Below, piece after piece: positions 34,181-42,465 of a stretch of 48,529 nt of DNA. The position numbers and the translations under genes are program-made. The notes beneath the pieces were generated by a model. The model had not been told where the DNA came from. It ran no database searches and worked only from the letters and a program-made list of their open reading frames with translations. Positions within the stretch are counted from its first letter, which is position 1. Each line of letters begins with the position of its first letter. This stretch comes from an uncultured Dorea sp. (GTDB taxonomy: Bacteria; Bacillota; Clostridia; Lachnospirales; Lachnospiraceae), in contig CAJTOH010000028.1 in NCBI GenBank assembly GCA_910577685.1, positions 1 through 48,529 of the forward strand. The letters run 5' to 3'.

Positions 34181-34209
34181 ATCTTAAAAGTAAGTGGTAG
34201 AAAAGTCAA
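34181..34209 (-). promoter_or_regulatory. Promoter of the HPr-like gene
   Basis: On the minus strand TTGACT (34209-34204) and TAAGAT (34186-34181) with a 17-base spacer, 38 bases before the start codon. Confidence 0.6.
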
Positions 34210-34297
34210 GGAACAATTTGCCAAAGATGTAAAGTATTCCATTTGAAATATTCTGGCAAACTGTATAGGATAAATATGGAAAGGAATTATAGAATAT

Positions 34298-35608
34298 ATG
34301 AAAAAAGCAGCGCTGCATAATCTTGGATGCAAAGTGAATGCATATGAAACAGAAGCAATGCAGGAGTTATTAGTCCGGCATGGATACCAGATTGTGCCGT
34401 TTCAGGAGGAAGCGGACGTCTACATTATCAATACCTGTACCGTCACCAATATGGCAGACCGCAAATCACGACAGATGCTGCACAGGGCGAGAAAGAGGAA
34501 TCCTAAGGCCGTGGTGGTTGCATGCGGCTGTTACGTTCAGGCGAAGAACGGGCAGCCGGATGATTGTGTGGATGTTGTGATCGGGAACAACCGTAAGAAG
34601 GATTTGATTGAGATTCTTGAGGCGTTTGAGTCCGGCAAAAGAATACAAGAGGAAACGATTGACAGGAACATTCAACGTAAGGAAATATTGGATATCAGCC
34701 ATACAAAGGAATACGAAGAATTATGCCTTGAGCAGACGGCGGAACATACCCGGGCATACGTAAAAGTACAGGACGGCTGCAATCAATTCTGTACCTACTG
34801 TATTATCCCCTACGTCAGGGGAAGGGTCAGAAGCCGCACCAGGGACAGCATACTTAGGGAAATACGAAAGCTTGCGGACAACGGCTACAAAGAGGTGGTT
34901 CTGACCGGAATCCATCTGAGCTCCTACGGTATGGATACGGAGGACAGCCTGCCTGATCTGATTCTTGCAGTCCACCATATTCAAGGTATCCGAAGAATCC
35001 GTCTGGGTTCTCTTGAACCGAGAATCATAACGGAAGAATTTGTGGAAACGCTGGCAGGACTTCCAAAGTTATGCCCCCATTTTCATCTGTCTCTCCAAAG
35101 CGGCTGCGACGCTACGTTAAAGCGGATGAACCGTCGGTATACGTCGAAGGAATACTATGAGAAATGTATGCTTCTGCGGAAGTATTTCACACGCCCAGCA
35201 TTGACTACGGATGTGATCGTAGGTTTCCCGGGAGAGACGAGGGAGGAGTTCGAACAGTCGAAGGCGTTTATCGACAAGGTTGACTTCTATGAAACCCATG
35301 TATTCAAATATTCCAAGCGGGAAGGGACGAAGGCTGCCGCCATGAAAGACCAGATACCGGAGGAGATTAAGACTTGCCGCAGCAATGAGCTGCTTTTGCT
35401 TAGCAAAAAGAAACAGGCGGCTTACGAGGAGACATTAATCGGGACGGTTCAGGAGGTTTTGATGGAGGAAGAGCTTCTGGTGGATGGAGAGCGTTACCAG
35501 ACGGGACATACCAGAGAATATGTGAAGGTTGGACAGAAAATAGGCGAAAACCGGATAAATGAGTTGGTAAATGTAGAAATTGAGAGCCGTTTACAAATAA
35601 TTCATTGA
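34298..35608 (+). CDS. mtaB: tRNA t6A37 methylthiotransferase
   Basis: Radical-SAM enzyme that adds a methylthio group to t6A at position 37 of tRNAs. The 436 residues show the N-terminal UPF0004 cluster cysteines (LGCKVNAYE, INTCTVTN, VACGCYVQ), the radical-SAM motif CNQFCTYC in the middle and PYVRGRVRSR after it, and a C-terminal TRAM domain. The start ATG 34298 follows GGAAAGGAAT at some distance. It is divergent from the HPr-like gene; an imperfect inverted repeat TTTGCCA...TGGCAAA spans about 34218-34260 in the shared leader. Confidence 0.94.
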   Translation: MKKAALHNLGCKVNAYETEAMQELLVRHGYQIVPFQEEADVYIINTCTVTNMADRKSRQMLHRARKRNPKAVVVACGCYVQAKNGQPDDCVDVVIGNNRKKDLIEILEAFESGKRIQEETIDRNIQRKEILDISHTKEYEELCLEQTAEHTRAYVKVQDGCNQFCTYCIIPYVRGRVRSRTRDSILREIRKLADNGYKEVVLTGIHLSSYGMDTEDSLPDLILAVHHIQGIRRIRLGSLEPRIITEEFVETLAGLPKLCPHFHLSLQSGCDATLKRMNRRYTSKEYYEKCMLLRKYFTRPALTTDVIVGFPGETREEFEQSKAFIDKVDFYETHVFKYSKREGTKAAAMKDQIPEEIKTCRSNELLLLSKKKQAAYEETLIGTVQEVLMEEELLVDGERYQTGHTREYVKVGQKIGENRINELVNVEIESRLQIIH

Positions 35609-35633
35609 ATTTTTCCCGTCAATAGGTTAGAAT
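35605..35633 (+). promoter_or_regulatory. Promoter of ireB-ruvX
   Basis: TTGAAT at 35605-35610 (overlapping the mtaB stop) and TAGAAT at 35628-35633 with a 17-base spacer, 33 bases before the ireB ATG. Confidence 0.6.
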
Positions 35634-35665
35634 AACAGTGAAGTATTTTTGGAGGACGTGAGTAT

Positions 35666-35929
35666 ATGAGAGATTTAAGCAGCACACAATTTTTTCAGGT
35701 AGAAAGCGGTCCACAGATTCAAGCAAAAGATATACTTGAGATTGTGTACAGGGCATTGAGCGAAAAAGGATATAATCCGGTGAACCAGATTGTAGGGTAT
35801 ATTATGTCAGGGGATCCGACATATATCACAAGCTACGACGGGGCTAGGAGCCTGATTATGAAGATGGAGCGGGACGAACTGGTAGAAGAGATGCTTAAGA
35901 CGTATATTGAGCACAACAGATGGGTATAA
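35666..35929 (+). CDS. ireB: IreB family (UPF0297) regulatory phosphoprotein
   Basis: A small cytoplasmic protein of 87 residues, nearly identical in style to UPF0297 members across Firmicutes: FFQVESGPQIQ, IVYRALSEKGYNPVNQIVGY and MSGDPTYITSYDGAR. In Enterococcus, IreB is phosphorylated by the PASTA kinase IreK and affects cephalosporin tolerance. ATG 35666 follows TTGGAGGA. The ruvX ATG lies 3 bases after the stop, the standard Firmicutes pair. Confidence 0.93.
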   Translation: MRDLSSTQFFQVESGPQIQAKDILEIVYRALSEKGYNPVNQIVGYIMSGDPTYITSYDGARSLIMKMERDELVEEMLKTYIEHNRWV

Positions 35930-35932
35930 TCT

Positions 35933-36397
35933 ATGAGAATCATGGGACTGGACTACGGCTCTAAGACAGTAGGCGTAGCAATCAGTGATGCTCTGGGTAT
36001 TACGGCTCAGGGGATAGAGACAATTTGCCGTAAGGAAGAGAACAAGCTGCGCAAGACCTGCGCGCGTATTGAAGCGTTGATACAGGAGTACGAGGTTGAG
36101 CGTATTGTGCTTGGACTTCCGAAGCATATGAACAATGATATTGGGGATCGGGCGGAACAATCTATAGAGTTTGGGAAGATGCTCACCCGTCGGACAGGGC
36201 TTGAGGTCGTGATGTGGGACGAGCGTCTGTCTACGGTTGAAGCAGAACGGACATTGATTGAGCATCGTGTGAGACGGGAAGACCGCAAGAAGTATATTGA
36301 CAAGATTGCGGCTGTTATTATATTGCAGGGTTACCTGGATGCCATTGCCGCTGGGTATGAAAAGGGGCGGCAGGATATTTGCGCCGATTTGCCATAG
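35933..36397 (+). CDS. ruvX: RuvX/YqgF Holliday-junction resolvase-like protein
   Basis: A 154-residue RNase H-fold protein. Catalytic acids are in MGLDYGSKTVGVAISD (Asp7) and in MWDERLSTVEAERTL; VERIVLGLPKHMN lies between them. The family was described as a Holliday-junction resolvase and as a 16S rRNA 5'-end processing nuclease; which role applies here is not visible. A 90-base gap with no other feature separates it from the DUF1292 gene. Confidence 0.93.
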   Translation: MRIMGLDYGSKTVGVAISDALGITAQGIETICRKEENKLRKTCARIEALIQEYEVERIVLGLPKHMNNDIGDRAEQSIEFGKMLTRRTGLEVVMWDERLSTVEAERTLIEHRVRREDRKKYIDKIAAVIILQGYLDAIAAGYEKGRQDICADLP

Positions 36398-36487
36398 CAT
36401 ACGAGGAAGCTTTGCCGGCAGCAGGTATTGCGGGCGGCAGGGAATGGCGGCGCGGTTTCACGAGAAGTATTCTTGAGGAGTTTAGAT

Positions 36488-36748
36488 ATGGAGAAGATAA
36501 GATTCCGGTCGGAAGAGATTCCGGAGGAAGTGGATTTTTATGTGCTGGAACAGACGAAGGTAAACGGCGCATCCTATATTTTGGTTACAGATTCAGAAGA
36601 CGGGGATGCACAGTGCCTGATTCTTAAGGATACGTCAAAGGAGGCGTCGTCGGACAGCGTCTATGAGATTGTGGAGGATGACGTGGAGCTTACGGCAATA
36701 TCGAAGGTTTTCGAGGAGCTGCTCGAGGACGTCGAGATCGAAAGGTAA
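36488..36748 (+). CDS. DUF1292 protein
   Basis: An 86-residue acidic protein of the DUF1292 (YrzB-like) family, found between ruvX and fur in many Clostridia. FYVLEQTKVNGASYILVTD and CLILKDTS are the family landmarks, and the C-terminus is strongly acidic. Function unknown. ATG 36488 follows GAGGAG; the longer frame from 36428 lacks a ribosome binding site and is not conserved in feel. The fur gene starts 6 bases after the stop. Confidence 0.88.
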   Translation: MEKIRFRSEEIPEEVDFYVLEQTKVNGASYILVTDSEDGDAQCLILKDTSKEASSDSVYEIVEDDVELTAISKVFEELLEDVEIER

Positions 36749-36754
36749 TATACT

Positions 36755-37213
36755 ATGTCCATCAGTAAAGAGAATTTTAAGAAAATGCTGAAAGAAAAAG
36801 GTCTTAAAGTAACCAACCAGCGGTTGCTTGTGTTAGAGGTACTGGCAGATCATCGCGATAAGCATATGACTGCGGAAGACATTTATGAACTGGTAAAGGA
36901 AGACTATCCGGATATCGGACTGGCTACCATTTACCGGACTGTGCAGTTGTTACGGGAAATGCAGTTGGTGGATCGGATCAATCTTGATGATGGGTGCCTG
37001 CGCTATGAGATCAGCGATATGTTTGACGGGGAGACAAAGCATCATCATCATCATCTGATATGTAAGACATGTGGAAAAGTGGTTCCGTTTGAAGAAGACC
37101 TCTTAGATGAATTAGAGCGTCTTGTTGAGCAGGAGACGGGATTCCGTGTGTCAGACCACGAATTAAAGTTCTACGGACAATGCCAAGAGTGCCTGAAAAT
37201 GGCAGAACAATAG
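36755..37213 (+). CDS. Fur family metal-dependent repressor
   Basis: A 152-residue dimeric DNA-binding repressor. The winged helix occupies residues 1-85 (KVTNQRLLVLEVLADH, GLATIYRTVQLL), and the dimerisation part holds HHHHHLICKTCGKV and CQEC, two CxxC pairs forming the structural zinc site. Whether it senses iron (Fur), peroxide (PerR) or zinc (Zur) cannot be settled from the residues I can read; the neighbourhood has no transport gene for these metals. Ribosome binding site AAAGGT at 36741-36746. Confidence 0.9.
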   Translation: MSISKENFKKMLKEKGLKVTNQRLLVLEVLADHRDKHMTAEDIYELVKEDYPDIGLATIYRTVQLLREMQLVDRINLDDGCLRYEISDMFDGETKHHHHHLICKTCGKVVPFEEDLLDELERLVEQETGFRVSDHELKFYGQCQECLKMAEQ

Positions 37214-37243
37214 AACGGAGACGCACGTGGAGGTGTAAAAAAT

Positions 37244-38911
37244 TTGAAAAGAGAAAACAATGGAAAATTGCGAATCATTCCGCTTGGAGGTCTGGAAAAA
37301 ATCGGAATGAACATCACTGCCTTCGAGTATGAAGACAGTATTATTGTCGTGGATTGCGGTCTGGCCTTCCCGGAGGACGACATGCTGGGGATTGATCTTG
37401 TCATCCCGGACGTGACCTATTTAAAGGACAATATCCAGAAAGTGAAAGGATTCGTGATTACGCATGGACATGAAGACCATATCGGCGCATTATGCTATGT
37501 ACTGCGGGAGATGAATCTTCCAATCTATGCGACAAAGCTTACGATGGGTATTATTGAGAGAAAATTAACAGAGCACAATCTGCTTCGTAGCACCAGGAGG
37601 AAGGTGGTTAAACACGGACAGTCCATCAATCTTGGACAGTTCAGGATTGAATTTATCAAGACCAACCACAGTATTCAGGATGCGGCGGCCCTTGCGATTT
37701 ATTCCCCGGCGGGAATCGTGGTGCATACGGGAGATTTTAAGGTGGATTATACGCCGGTGTTCGGGGATGCCATCGATTTGCAGCGGTTTGCGGAGATTGG
37801 CAAGAAGGGCGTCCTTGCGCTGATGTCGGACAGTACCAATGCGGAGCGGAAAGGGTTTACCCAGTCGGAGCGGACTGTGGGGATTACCTTTGACCATATT
37901 TTTGCTGAACATCAGAATACAAGGATTATTATTGCGACCTTTGCATCCAATGTTGACCGGGTGCAGCAGATTATCAATTCGGCATGTAAGTATGACCGAA
38001 AGGTGGTCGTGGAAGGGCGCAGTATGGTTAATATCATTCAGGTTGCGCAGGAATTAGGATATCTGAATGTGCCGGACAAGACGTTGATTGAGATTGACCA
38101 GCTTAAGAATTATCCGCCGGAGAAGACAGTGCTGATTACCACGGGAAGCCAGGGGGAATCTATGGCGGCGTTGTCCCGTATGGCGGCGGACGTGCATAAG
38201 AAGGTTTCGATTATGCCGGGAGATACGGTCATTTTCAGCTCTAATCCCATTCCGGGCAATGAGAAATCGGTTTCCAGGGTTATTAATGAATTGTCGGCAA
38301 AGGGGGCGGACGTTATCTTTTCCGATGCCCATGTATCCGGACATGCGTGCCAGGAGGAATTAAAGCTGATTTATTCTCTGGTGAAGCCTAAGTATGCGAT
38401 TCCGGTACATGGGGAATACCGTCATCTCAAGGCAAATGCGGGGATTGCGACCACACTTGGAATCCCTAAGGAGAATGTGTTTATCCTTCATTCCGGAGAC
38501 GTTTTAGAGCTGTGCTCCCAGGAGGCAAAGATTGTAGATAAGGTGCACACAGGAGAGATTCTGGTAGACGGCCTTGGCGTGGGCGATGTGGGAAACATTG
38601 TGCTGCGTGACAGACAGCATTTGGCGGAGGATGGAATCCTGATTGTGGTGCTGACCCTTGAGAAAGGAAGCAACCAGCTGCTTGCCGGACCGGATATTGT
38701 GTCCCGTGGATTCGTCTATGTCAGGGAGTCCGAGGGGCTGATGGAGGAAGCCCGCAATGTGGTGTCGGAGGCTGTGGAGGATTGTCTGCTTCACCAGCGC
38801 AATGCGGATTGGAGTAAGATTAAGATGGTGATTCGGGATACCATGAATGAGTTTATTTGGAAGCGTACCAAGAGAAAACCGATGGTTCTTCCGATTATTA
38901 TGGATGTTTAA
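37244..38911 (+). CDS. rnj: Ribonuclease J
   Basis: A 555-residue metallo-beta-lactamase/beta-CASP nuclease with 5'-3' exo- and endonuclease activity, central to Firmicutes RNA decay and rRNA maturation. The zinc motif THGHEDHIGAL is at about residues 72-82, followed by IKTNHSIQDA, VHTGDFKVDY and VHGEYRH. The start is TTG 37244, 9 bases after GGAGGT (37229-37234): the first ATG in frame is at 37307, inside the conserved N-terminal strand, so TTG must be used. It follows fur by 30 bases and ends before a strong terminator. Confidence 0.94.
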   Translation: MKRENNGKLRIIPLGGLEKIGMNITAFEYEDSIIVVDCGLAFPEDDMLGIDLVIPDVTYLKDNIQKVKGFVITHGHEDHIGALCYVLREMNLPIYATKLTMGIIERKLTEHNLLRSTRRKVVKHGQSINLGQFRIEFIKTNHSIQDAAALAIYSPAGIVVHTGDFKVDYTPVFGDAIDLQRFAEIGKKGVLALMSDSTNAERKGFTQSERTVGITFDHIFAEHQNTRIIIATFASNVDRVQQIINSACKYDRKVVVEGRSMVNIIQVAQELGYLNVPDKTLIEIDQLKNYPPEKTVLITTGSQGESMAALSRMAADVHKKVSIMPGDTVIFSSNPIPGNEKSVSRVINELSAKGADVIFSDAHVSGHACQEELKLIYSLVKPKYAIPVHGEYRHLKANAGIATTLGIPKENVFILHSGDVLELCSQEAKIVDKVHTGEILVDGLGVGDVGNIVLRDRQHLAEDGILIVVLTLEKGSNQLLAGPDIVSRGFVYVRESEGLMEEARNVVSEAVEDCLLHQRNADWSKIKMVIRDTMNEFIWKRTKRKPMVLPIIMDV

Positions 38912-38919
38912 GATATTCG

Positions 38920-38959
38920 AAGGCTGTTGGCGGCATGATGCTGTCAGGGGCCTTTTTTT
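38920..38959 (+). terminator. Terminator after the ribonuclease J gene
   Basis: AAGGC and GCCTT close a stem with an inner helix TGGCGGC/GCTGTCA (two G-T pairs), followed by seven T residues. Confidence 0.8.
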
Positions 38960-38995
38960 GACGGTTTTTCATATTATTTTAAATATATTATAAAT

Positions 38996-39044
38996 AAACA
39001 GTATAAAACAGTTGACAACAGTTTCCTGCTGTTATATACTGTTT
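38996..39044 (+). promoter_or_regulatory. Promoter with GntR operator
   Basis: TTGACA at 39012-39017 and TATACT at 39035-39040 with a 17-base spacer. Perfect 10-base arms AAACAGTATA (38996-39005) and TATACTGTTT (39035-39044) flank it, and a second repeat AACAG (39017-39021)/CTGTT (39029-39033) lies inside. The downstream arm covers the -10, so binding of the downstream GntR repressor should block transcription. Confidence 0.75.
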
Positions 39045-39063
39045 GCAACGAAGGAGGGATGAG

Positions 39064-39435
39064 ATGAAATTAATCATTAATCATTCTTCCATGCAGCCAA
39101 TCTACGAGCAGATTGTGGAGCAGATTAAGAATAAGGTTATGCATGGGGAACTTAAAGAAGATACGGCGCTTCCGTCGGTACGGACGTTTGCCAAGGAGCT
39201 TAAGGTCAGCGCCCTGACCGTAAAGAAGGCATACGACGTACTGGAAGAGGAAGGGTTTGTGAACACGGTCCATGGGAAAGGCAGCTTTGTAGCCTTTGCA
39301 AATCAAGGATTGATGCTTGAGGAGAAAAAAAAGGAAGTGGAGGCGGAGCTTGAAAGGGCAATTCGAAAAGGACGAAGCTGCGGTATGTCGGATTCGGAGA
39401 TTCAGACGTTGTTCCAGTTGATTCTGGAGGAATGA
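39064..39435 (+). CDS. GntR family repressor, YtrA type
   Basis: A 123-residue regulator: a GntR winged helix (residues 10-75: QPIYEQIVEQIKNKVMHGEL, LPSVRTFAKELKVSALTVKKAYDVLEEEGFV, TVHGKGSFVA) and only a short helical tail, which is the YtrA subfamily. YtrA-type proteins repress their own operon, usually ABC transporter genes, and respond to wall-active antibiotics. ATG 39064 follows AAGGAGGG; the nearer ATG at 39059 runs into a stop at once. First of three genes; the operator at 38996-39044 supports autoregulation. Confidence 0.9.
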   Translation: MKLIINHSSMQPIYEQIVEQIKNKVMHGELKEDTALPSVRTFAKELKVSALTVKKAYDVLEEEGFVNTVHGKGSFVAFANQGLMLEEKKKEVEAELERAIRKGRSCGMSDSEIQTLFQLILEE

Positions 39436-39485
39436 CAAAGAAGTTCGGATGAGGGATAGTGAAGATAAGTAGGAGGATTGACAGG

Positions 39486-40331
39486 ATGTTGAGATTGAAT
39501 AGGGTAAGGAAAGAATATAAGGGATTTCAGTTGGACTGTACTCTAAATGTGCAGGAAGGGTGCGTAACCGGGTTAATCGGAAAGAACGGCGCGGGGAAGA
39601 GTACCACATTTAAAGCAATTCTGGGGCTGGTCAGGACGGACGGCGGCTCTATTGAGATTTTCGGGAAGCCGGTTCATAAGATCGGGAATCAGGATAAGGA
39701 GGATATTGGGGTCGTCATGTCGGACGCAGGATTCAGCGGTTATCTGACGATACAGGATTTACTCCCCATGCTTAAGAATCTGTATCGGAATTTCCGTGAG
39801 GAAGAATTTAGGAGAAAATGCGAGAAGTTTAGGCTTCCCATGAATAAAAAGATTAAGGAGTTTTCCACCGGAATGAAGCGGAAGCTGCAGGTGTTGGCTG
39901 CCCTTACTCACGAGGCAAGGCTTCTGATTCTTGACGAGCCGACGGCAGGACTGGATGTGATTGCCAGGGATGAGCTTCTGGATATGCTTAGGGCGTATAT
40001 GGAGCAGGAAGGGCGGGCGATTCTGGTAAGCTCGCATATTTCCAGTGATTTGGAAGGACTGTGCGATGACATTTACATGATTGATGATGGGAAGATTGTA
40101 TTCTATGAGGAAACGGATGTGTTGTTAGACAGCTACGGAATCCTGAAAGTGACGCCCGAGCAGTTTGGAAGACTTGAGCGGGAGCATATCCTGCGGCATA
40201 AAAAGGAAGAATTTGGCTATAGCTGCCTGACGGCTCAGAGACAGTTCTATCAGGAGAATTACCCGGATATAGCGGTTGAAAAGGGAGACATTGACGAGTT
40301 GATTATGATGATGATACGAGGTGAAAGGTAA
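39486..40331 (+). CDS. ABC transporter ATP-binding protein (YtrB-like)
   Basis: A 281-residue ATPase energising the adjacent permease. Walker A is GLIGKNGAGKSTT, signature EFSTGMKRKLQ, Walker B LLILDEPTAGLD, and the switch His is in VSSHISSDLEG. An extra C-terminal domain of about 75 residues follows. ATG 39486 is 9 bases after GGAGG; the GTG at 39459 is not supported. Its TAA overlaps the permease ATG. Part of the GntR-controlled operon; the transported molecule is unknown, antimicrobial peptide export or sensing being typical of the family. Confidence 0.92.
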   Translation: MLRLNRVRKEYKGFQLDCTLNVQEGCVTGLIGKNGAGKSTTFKAILGLVRTDGGSIEIFGKPVHKIGNQDKEDIGVVMSDAGFSGYLTIQDLLPMLKNLYRNFREEEFRRKCEKFRLPMNKKIKEFSTGMKRKLQVLAALTHEARLLILDEPTAGLDVIARDELLDMLRAYMEQEGRAILVSSHISSDLEGLCDDIYMIDDGKIVFYEETDVLLDSYGILKVTPEQFGRLEREHILRHKKEEFGYSCLTAQRQFYQENYPDIAVEKGDIDELIMMMIRGER

Positions 40332-40987
40332 TGAAAGGATTATTTTTGAAGGATTTAGGGCTGGTGAAAGGGCAGAAGCAGTTCTTTGGCGTAATTCTGA
40401 TTATGATGGTGTTGTTCACGACGGCATATACGAATTTTGCTTTTATTATTGCTTATATTACCGTTATGGTAGGGATTCTGACGCTGACTACGATTAGTTA
40501 TGATGAATTTGAGAATGGGATGGGGTATCTGTTCACGCTTCCGGTAAGCCGAAGAGAATATGTGGGGGAGAAGTATCTGTTCAGTATTGTAACCACGTTG
40601 CCGGGGCTGGCTGCGGTTTCTGCTTTTTCATTTGTGTTTTCCAGAATCAGGAAGATTGATTTCCCTGTGGAAGAGTGGGTTTTGTCTGTGGTGGTAAGTT
40701 TCCTGGTGGTTACGGCGGTGCTGTCTATCGTGATTCCCTTGCAGTTAAAGTTCGGGGCTGATAAGAGCAGAGTCGCGCTGATGATTGTCTGGGGAGGCGG
40801 GATAATGGCGGTATATTTAGGTATAAAGGCATGCGAGGCTTGGGGAATTGACTGGAAAGCGGCGATTGACTGGATTTGCGGGATGAAGCCAGCGGTGGCT
40901 CTTGCAGGAATTACGGTAATATGCGGGCTTCTTATGGTAGGTTCTTATCTGATTTCCCTGCGGCTTCTTGAGAAGAGGGAATTTTAG
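40331..40987 (+). CDS. ABC-2 type permease
   Basis: A 218-residue integral membrane protein with six predicted segments, resembling ABC-2 permeases of bacitracin/antibiotic transporters (LTTISYDEFENGMGYLFTLPVSRREYVGEKY is the typical cytoplasmic loop region). It starts at ATG 40331, overlapping the ATPase stop (TAATG). Third and last gene of the GntR operon. No terminator is obvious after it; the next promoter is at 41075. Confidence 0.87.
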   Translation: MKGLFLKDLGLVKGQKQFFGVILIMMVLFTTAYTNFAFIIAYITVMVGILTLTTISYDEFENGMGYLFTLPVSRREYVGEKYLFSIVTTLPGLAAVSAFSFVFSRIRKIDFPVEEWVLSVVVSFLVVTAVLSIVIPLQLKFGADKSRVALMIVWGGGIMAVYLGIKACEAWGIDWKAAIDWICGMKPAVALAGITVICGLLMVGSYLISLRLLEKREF

Positions 40988-41074
40988 AGGTATTGGGGAA
41001 ACGTGGAATGAATAAGGGGCTGTTCACGGAGTGTACGGTAACAACAGGTAAGCAGAGGAAGTGGAGTTTAACTA

Positions 41075-41103
41075 TTGATTTTCCGGATAAAAATGGATAT
41101 ACT
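41075..41103 (+). promoter_or_regulatory. Promoter of the ThrE-like exporter gene
   Basis: TTGATT at 41075-41080 and TATACT at 41098-41103 with a 17-base spacer, 87 bases before ATG 41190. Confidence 0.6.
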
Positions 41104-41189
41104 GTAATCTGGTACTTTACGAAACATCGAGGCAATTATGCAGGATTGCCCCGGTTATCTTGCATAATTTTGAAAAAAGGTGTGTGCGA

Positions 41190-42437
41190 ATGAGAGAACA
41201 GACAGAGTGCGGTATGGATTATGAAGTATTGTTGAATGAAATTATCAATATTGGAAAAGAGATGATTAAGAGCGGGGCTGAGACAGATCGGGCGGAAGAC
41301 AGTATGTATCGGATGCTGGAGAGCTATGATTTGGAGCAGTGCAGTGTTTTTGCGATTCAAAGCGATATTCAGGCTACAATTAAGCCCAAAGGCGGGGAGT
41401 TTATTACTCAGATTCGGAGGATTCATAGGACGGGCTTTAATTATGATAGATTGGACTATCTGAATAATCTGTCCAGGCAGATCTGCAGGGATACGCCGTC
41501 TGTGGAGGAGATCCGCAAGGGGTTTGACCAGGTGATGAACCGGAAACCTTTGCCGTGGTATCTGCAGTTTATTGCGCCGATTCTGGGCGGGGTCGGCTTC
41601 GGTGTGTATTTTGGCTGCGACTGGATGGACACGTTGGTCGGCGTCATTATCTGCGGGGGTATTGAGGTCTATCTGGGAAATAAACTGAGTGAAAAGGAAG
41701 ACAATCTTGTGGTATACAACCTGATTATTGCATTTCTGTCTTCGGCGGCGGTTTTGCTGGCGGGCAAGATAGGGTTCGGGCATCATCCGGACCGTATTGT
41801 TCTTGGCCTTAACATGGTTCTAATCAGCGGCCTTGGCGTCGCCAACGGAATCCGAGACGTGCTGAAGCGCGCCTACCTGTCAGGGATTCTGAATATTACC
41901 AACGCTTGTCTGGGCGCGGTGGCCATTGCCTGCGGGACTGGGCTTGCCTTGTTGATTTTCAAAGGGGATATGTATGATATGTACATTGCTCCTAGTATTG
42001 CTGTGCAGCTGATTTCCTGCGGAGTGGCCAGCATGGGGTTTGCGCTGGTGTTCAAGGCGGCGGTCAAGCAGTCGGTCTATGCGGGAATCGGCGGCGCCAT
42101 CAACTGTGCTTTCTATGTGTTGGGCGTGAATCTATGGGGAAATGATTTTGCCGCGGTTATGGCGGGATCGGCTGTGGTGGCTGCCTATGCCTTTTGGATG
42201 TCCAGGGTCCACAGGGCTCCGGCAACTATTTTTCTGACGACGTCGATTATGCCTGTGATTCCCGGAGCATCGCTGTTCTATATGATGCTTGGCTTCGCCC
42301 AGGCGGATTATGGGCTGGCCTCCCAGCAGGCCATACAGTTGGCAAAGACCTGCCTTGCAGTGGCGTTTGGCTTTTTACTTGTGGAGATCGTGACACGCTA
42401 TGCAGTGGAGTGGAGAGTTACCGGAACGGAACAGTAA
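41190..42437 (+). CDS. Threonine/serine exporter family protein (fused ThrE)
   Basis: A 415-residue membrane protein combining the two ThrE parts in one chain: an N-terminal DUF1212 part with a soluble region (residues 1-115, GKEMIKSGAETDRAEDSM) and membrane segments, and a C-terminal DUF3815-like part with five more. In many Firmicutes the parts are split (YjjP/YjjB). Transport of threonine and serine is known for Corynebacterium ThrE; the substrate here is inferred. ATG 41190 is preferred to 41160. It is followed after 28 bases by the TrkH gene. Confidence 0.88.
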   Translation: MREQTECGMDYEVLLNEIINIGKEMIKSGAETDRAEDSMYRMLESYDLEQCSVFAIQSDIQATIKPKGGEFITQIRRIHRTGFNYDRLDYLNNLSRQICRDTPSVEEIRKGFDQVMNRKPLPWYLQFIAPILGGVGFGVYFGCDWMDTLVGVIICGGIEVYLGNKLSEKEDNLVVYNLIIAFLSSAAVLLAGKIGFGHHPDRIVLGLNMVLISGLGVANGIRDVLKRAYLSGILNITNACLGAVAIACGTGLALLIFKGDMYDMYIAPSIAVQLISCGVASMGFALVFKAAVKQSVYAGIGGAINCAFYVLGVNLWGNDFAAVMAGSAVVAAYAFWMSRVHRAPATIFLTTSIMPVIPGASLFYMMLGFAQADYGLASQQAIQLAKTCLAVAFGFLLVEIVTRYAVEWRVTGTEQ

Positions 42438-42465
42438 GGTTAAATAGTTAGATGGAGAATGGATT

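Noticed and set aside
41008..41193. Short plus-strand frame (about 61 codons) ending in an ATGA overlap with the ThrE-like gene
   Set aside because: It contains a well-formed promoter (41075-41103), has a poor ribosome binding site and no recognisable sequence; the overlap looks accidental.
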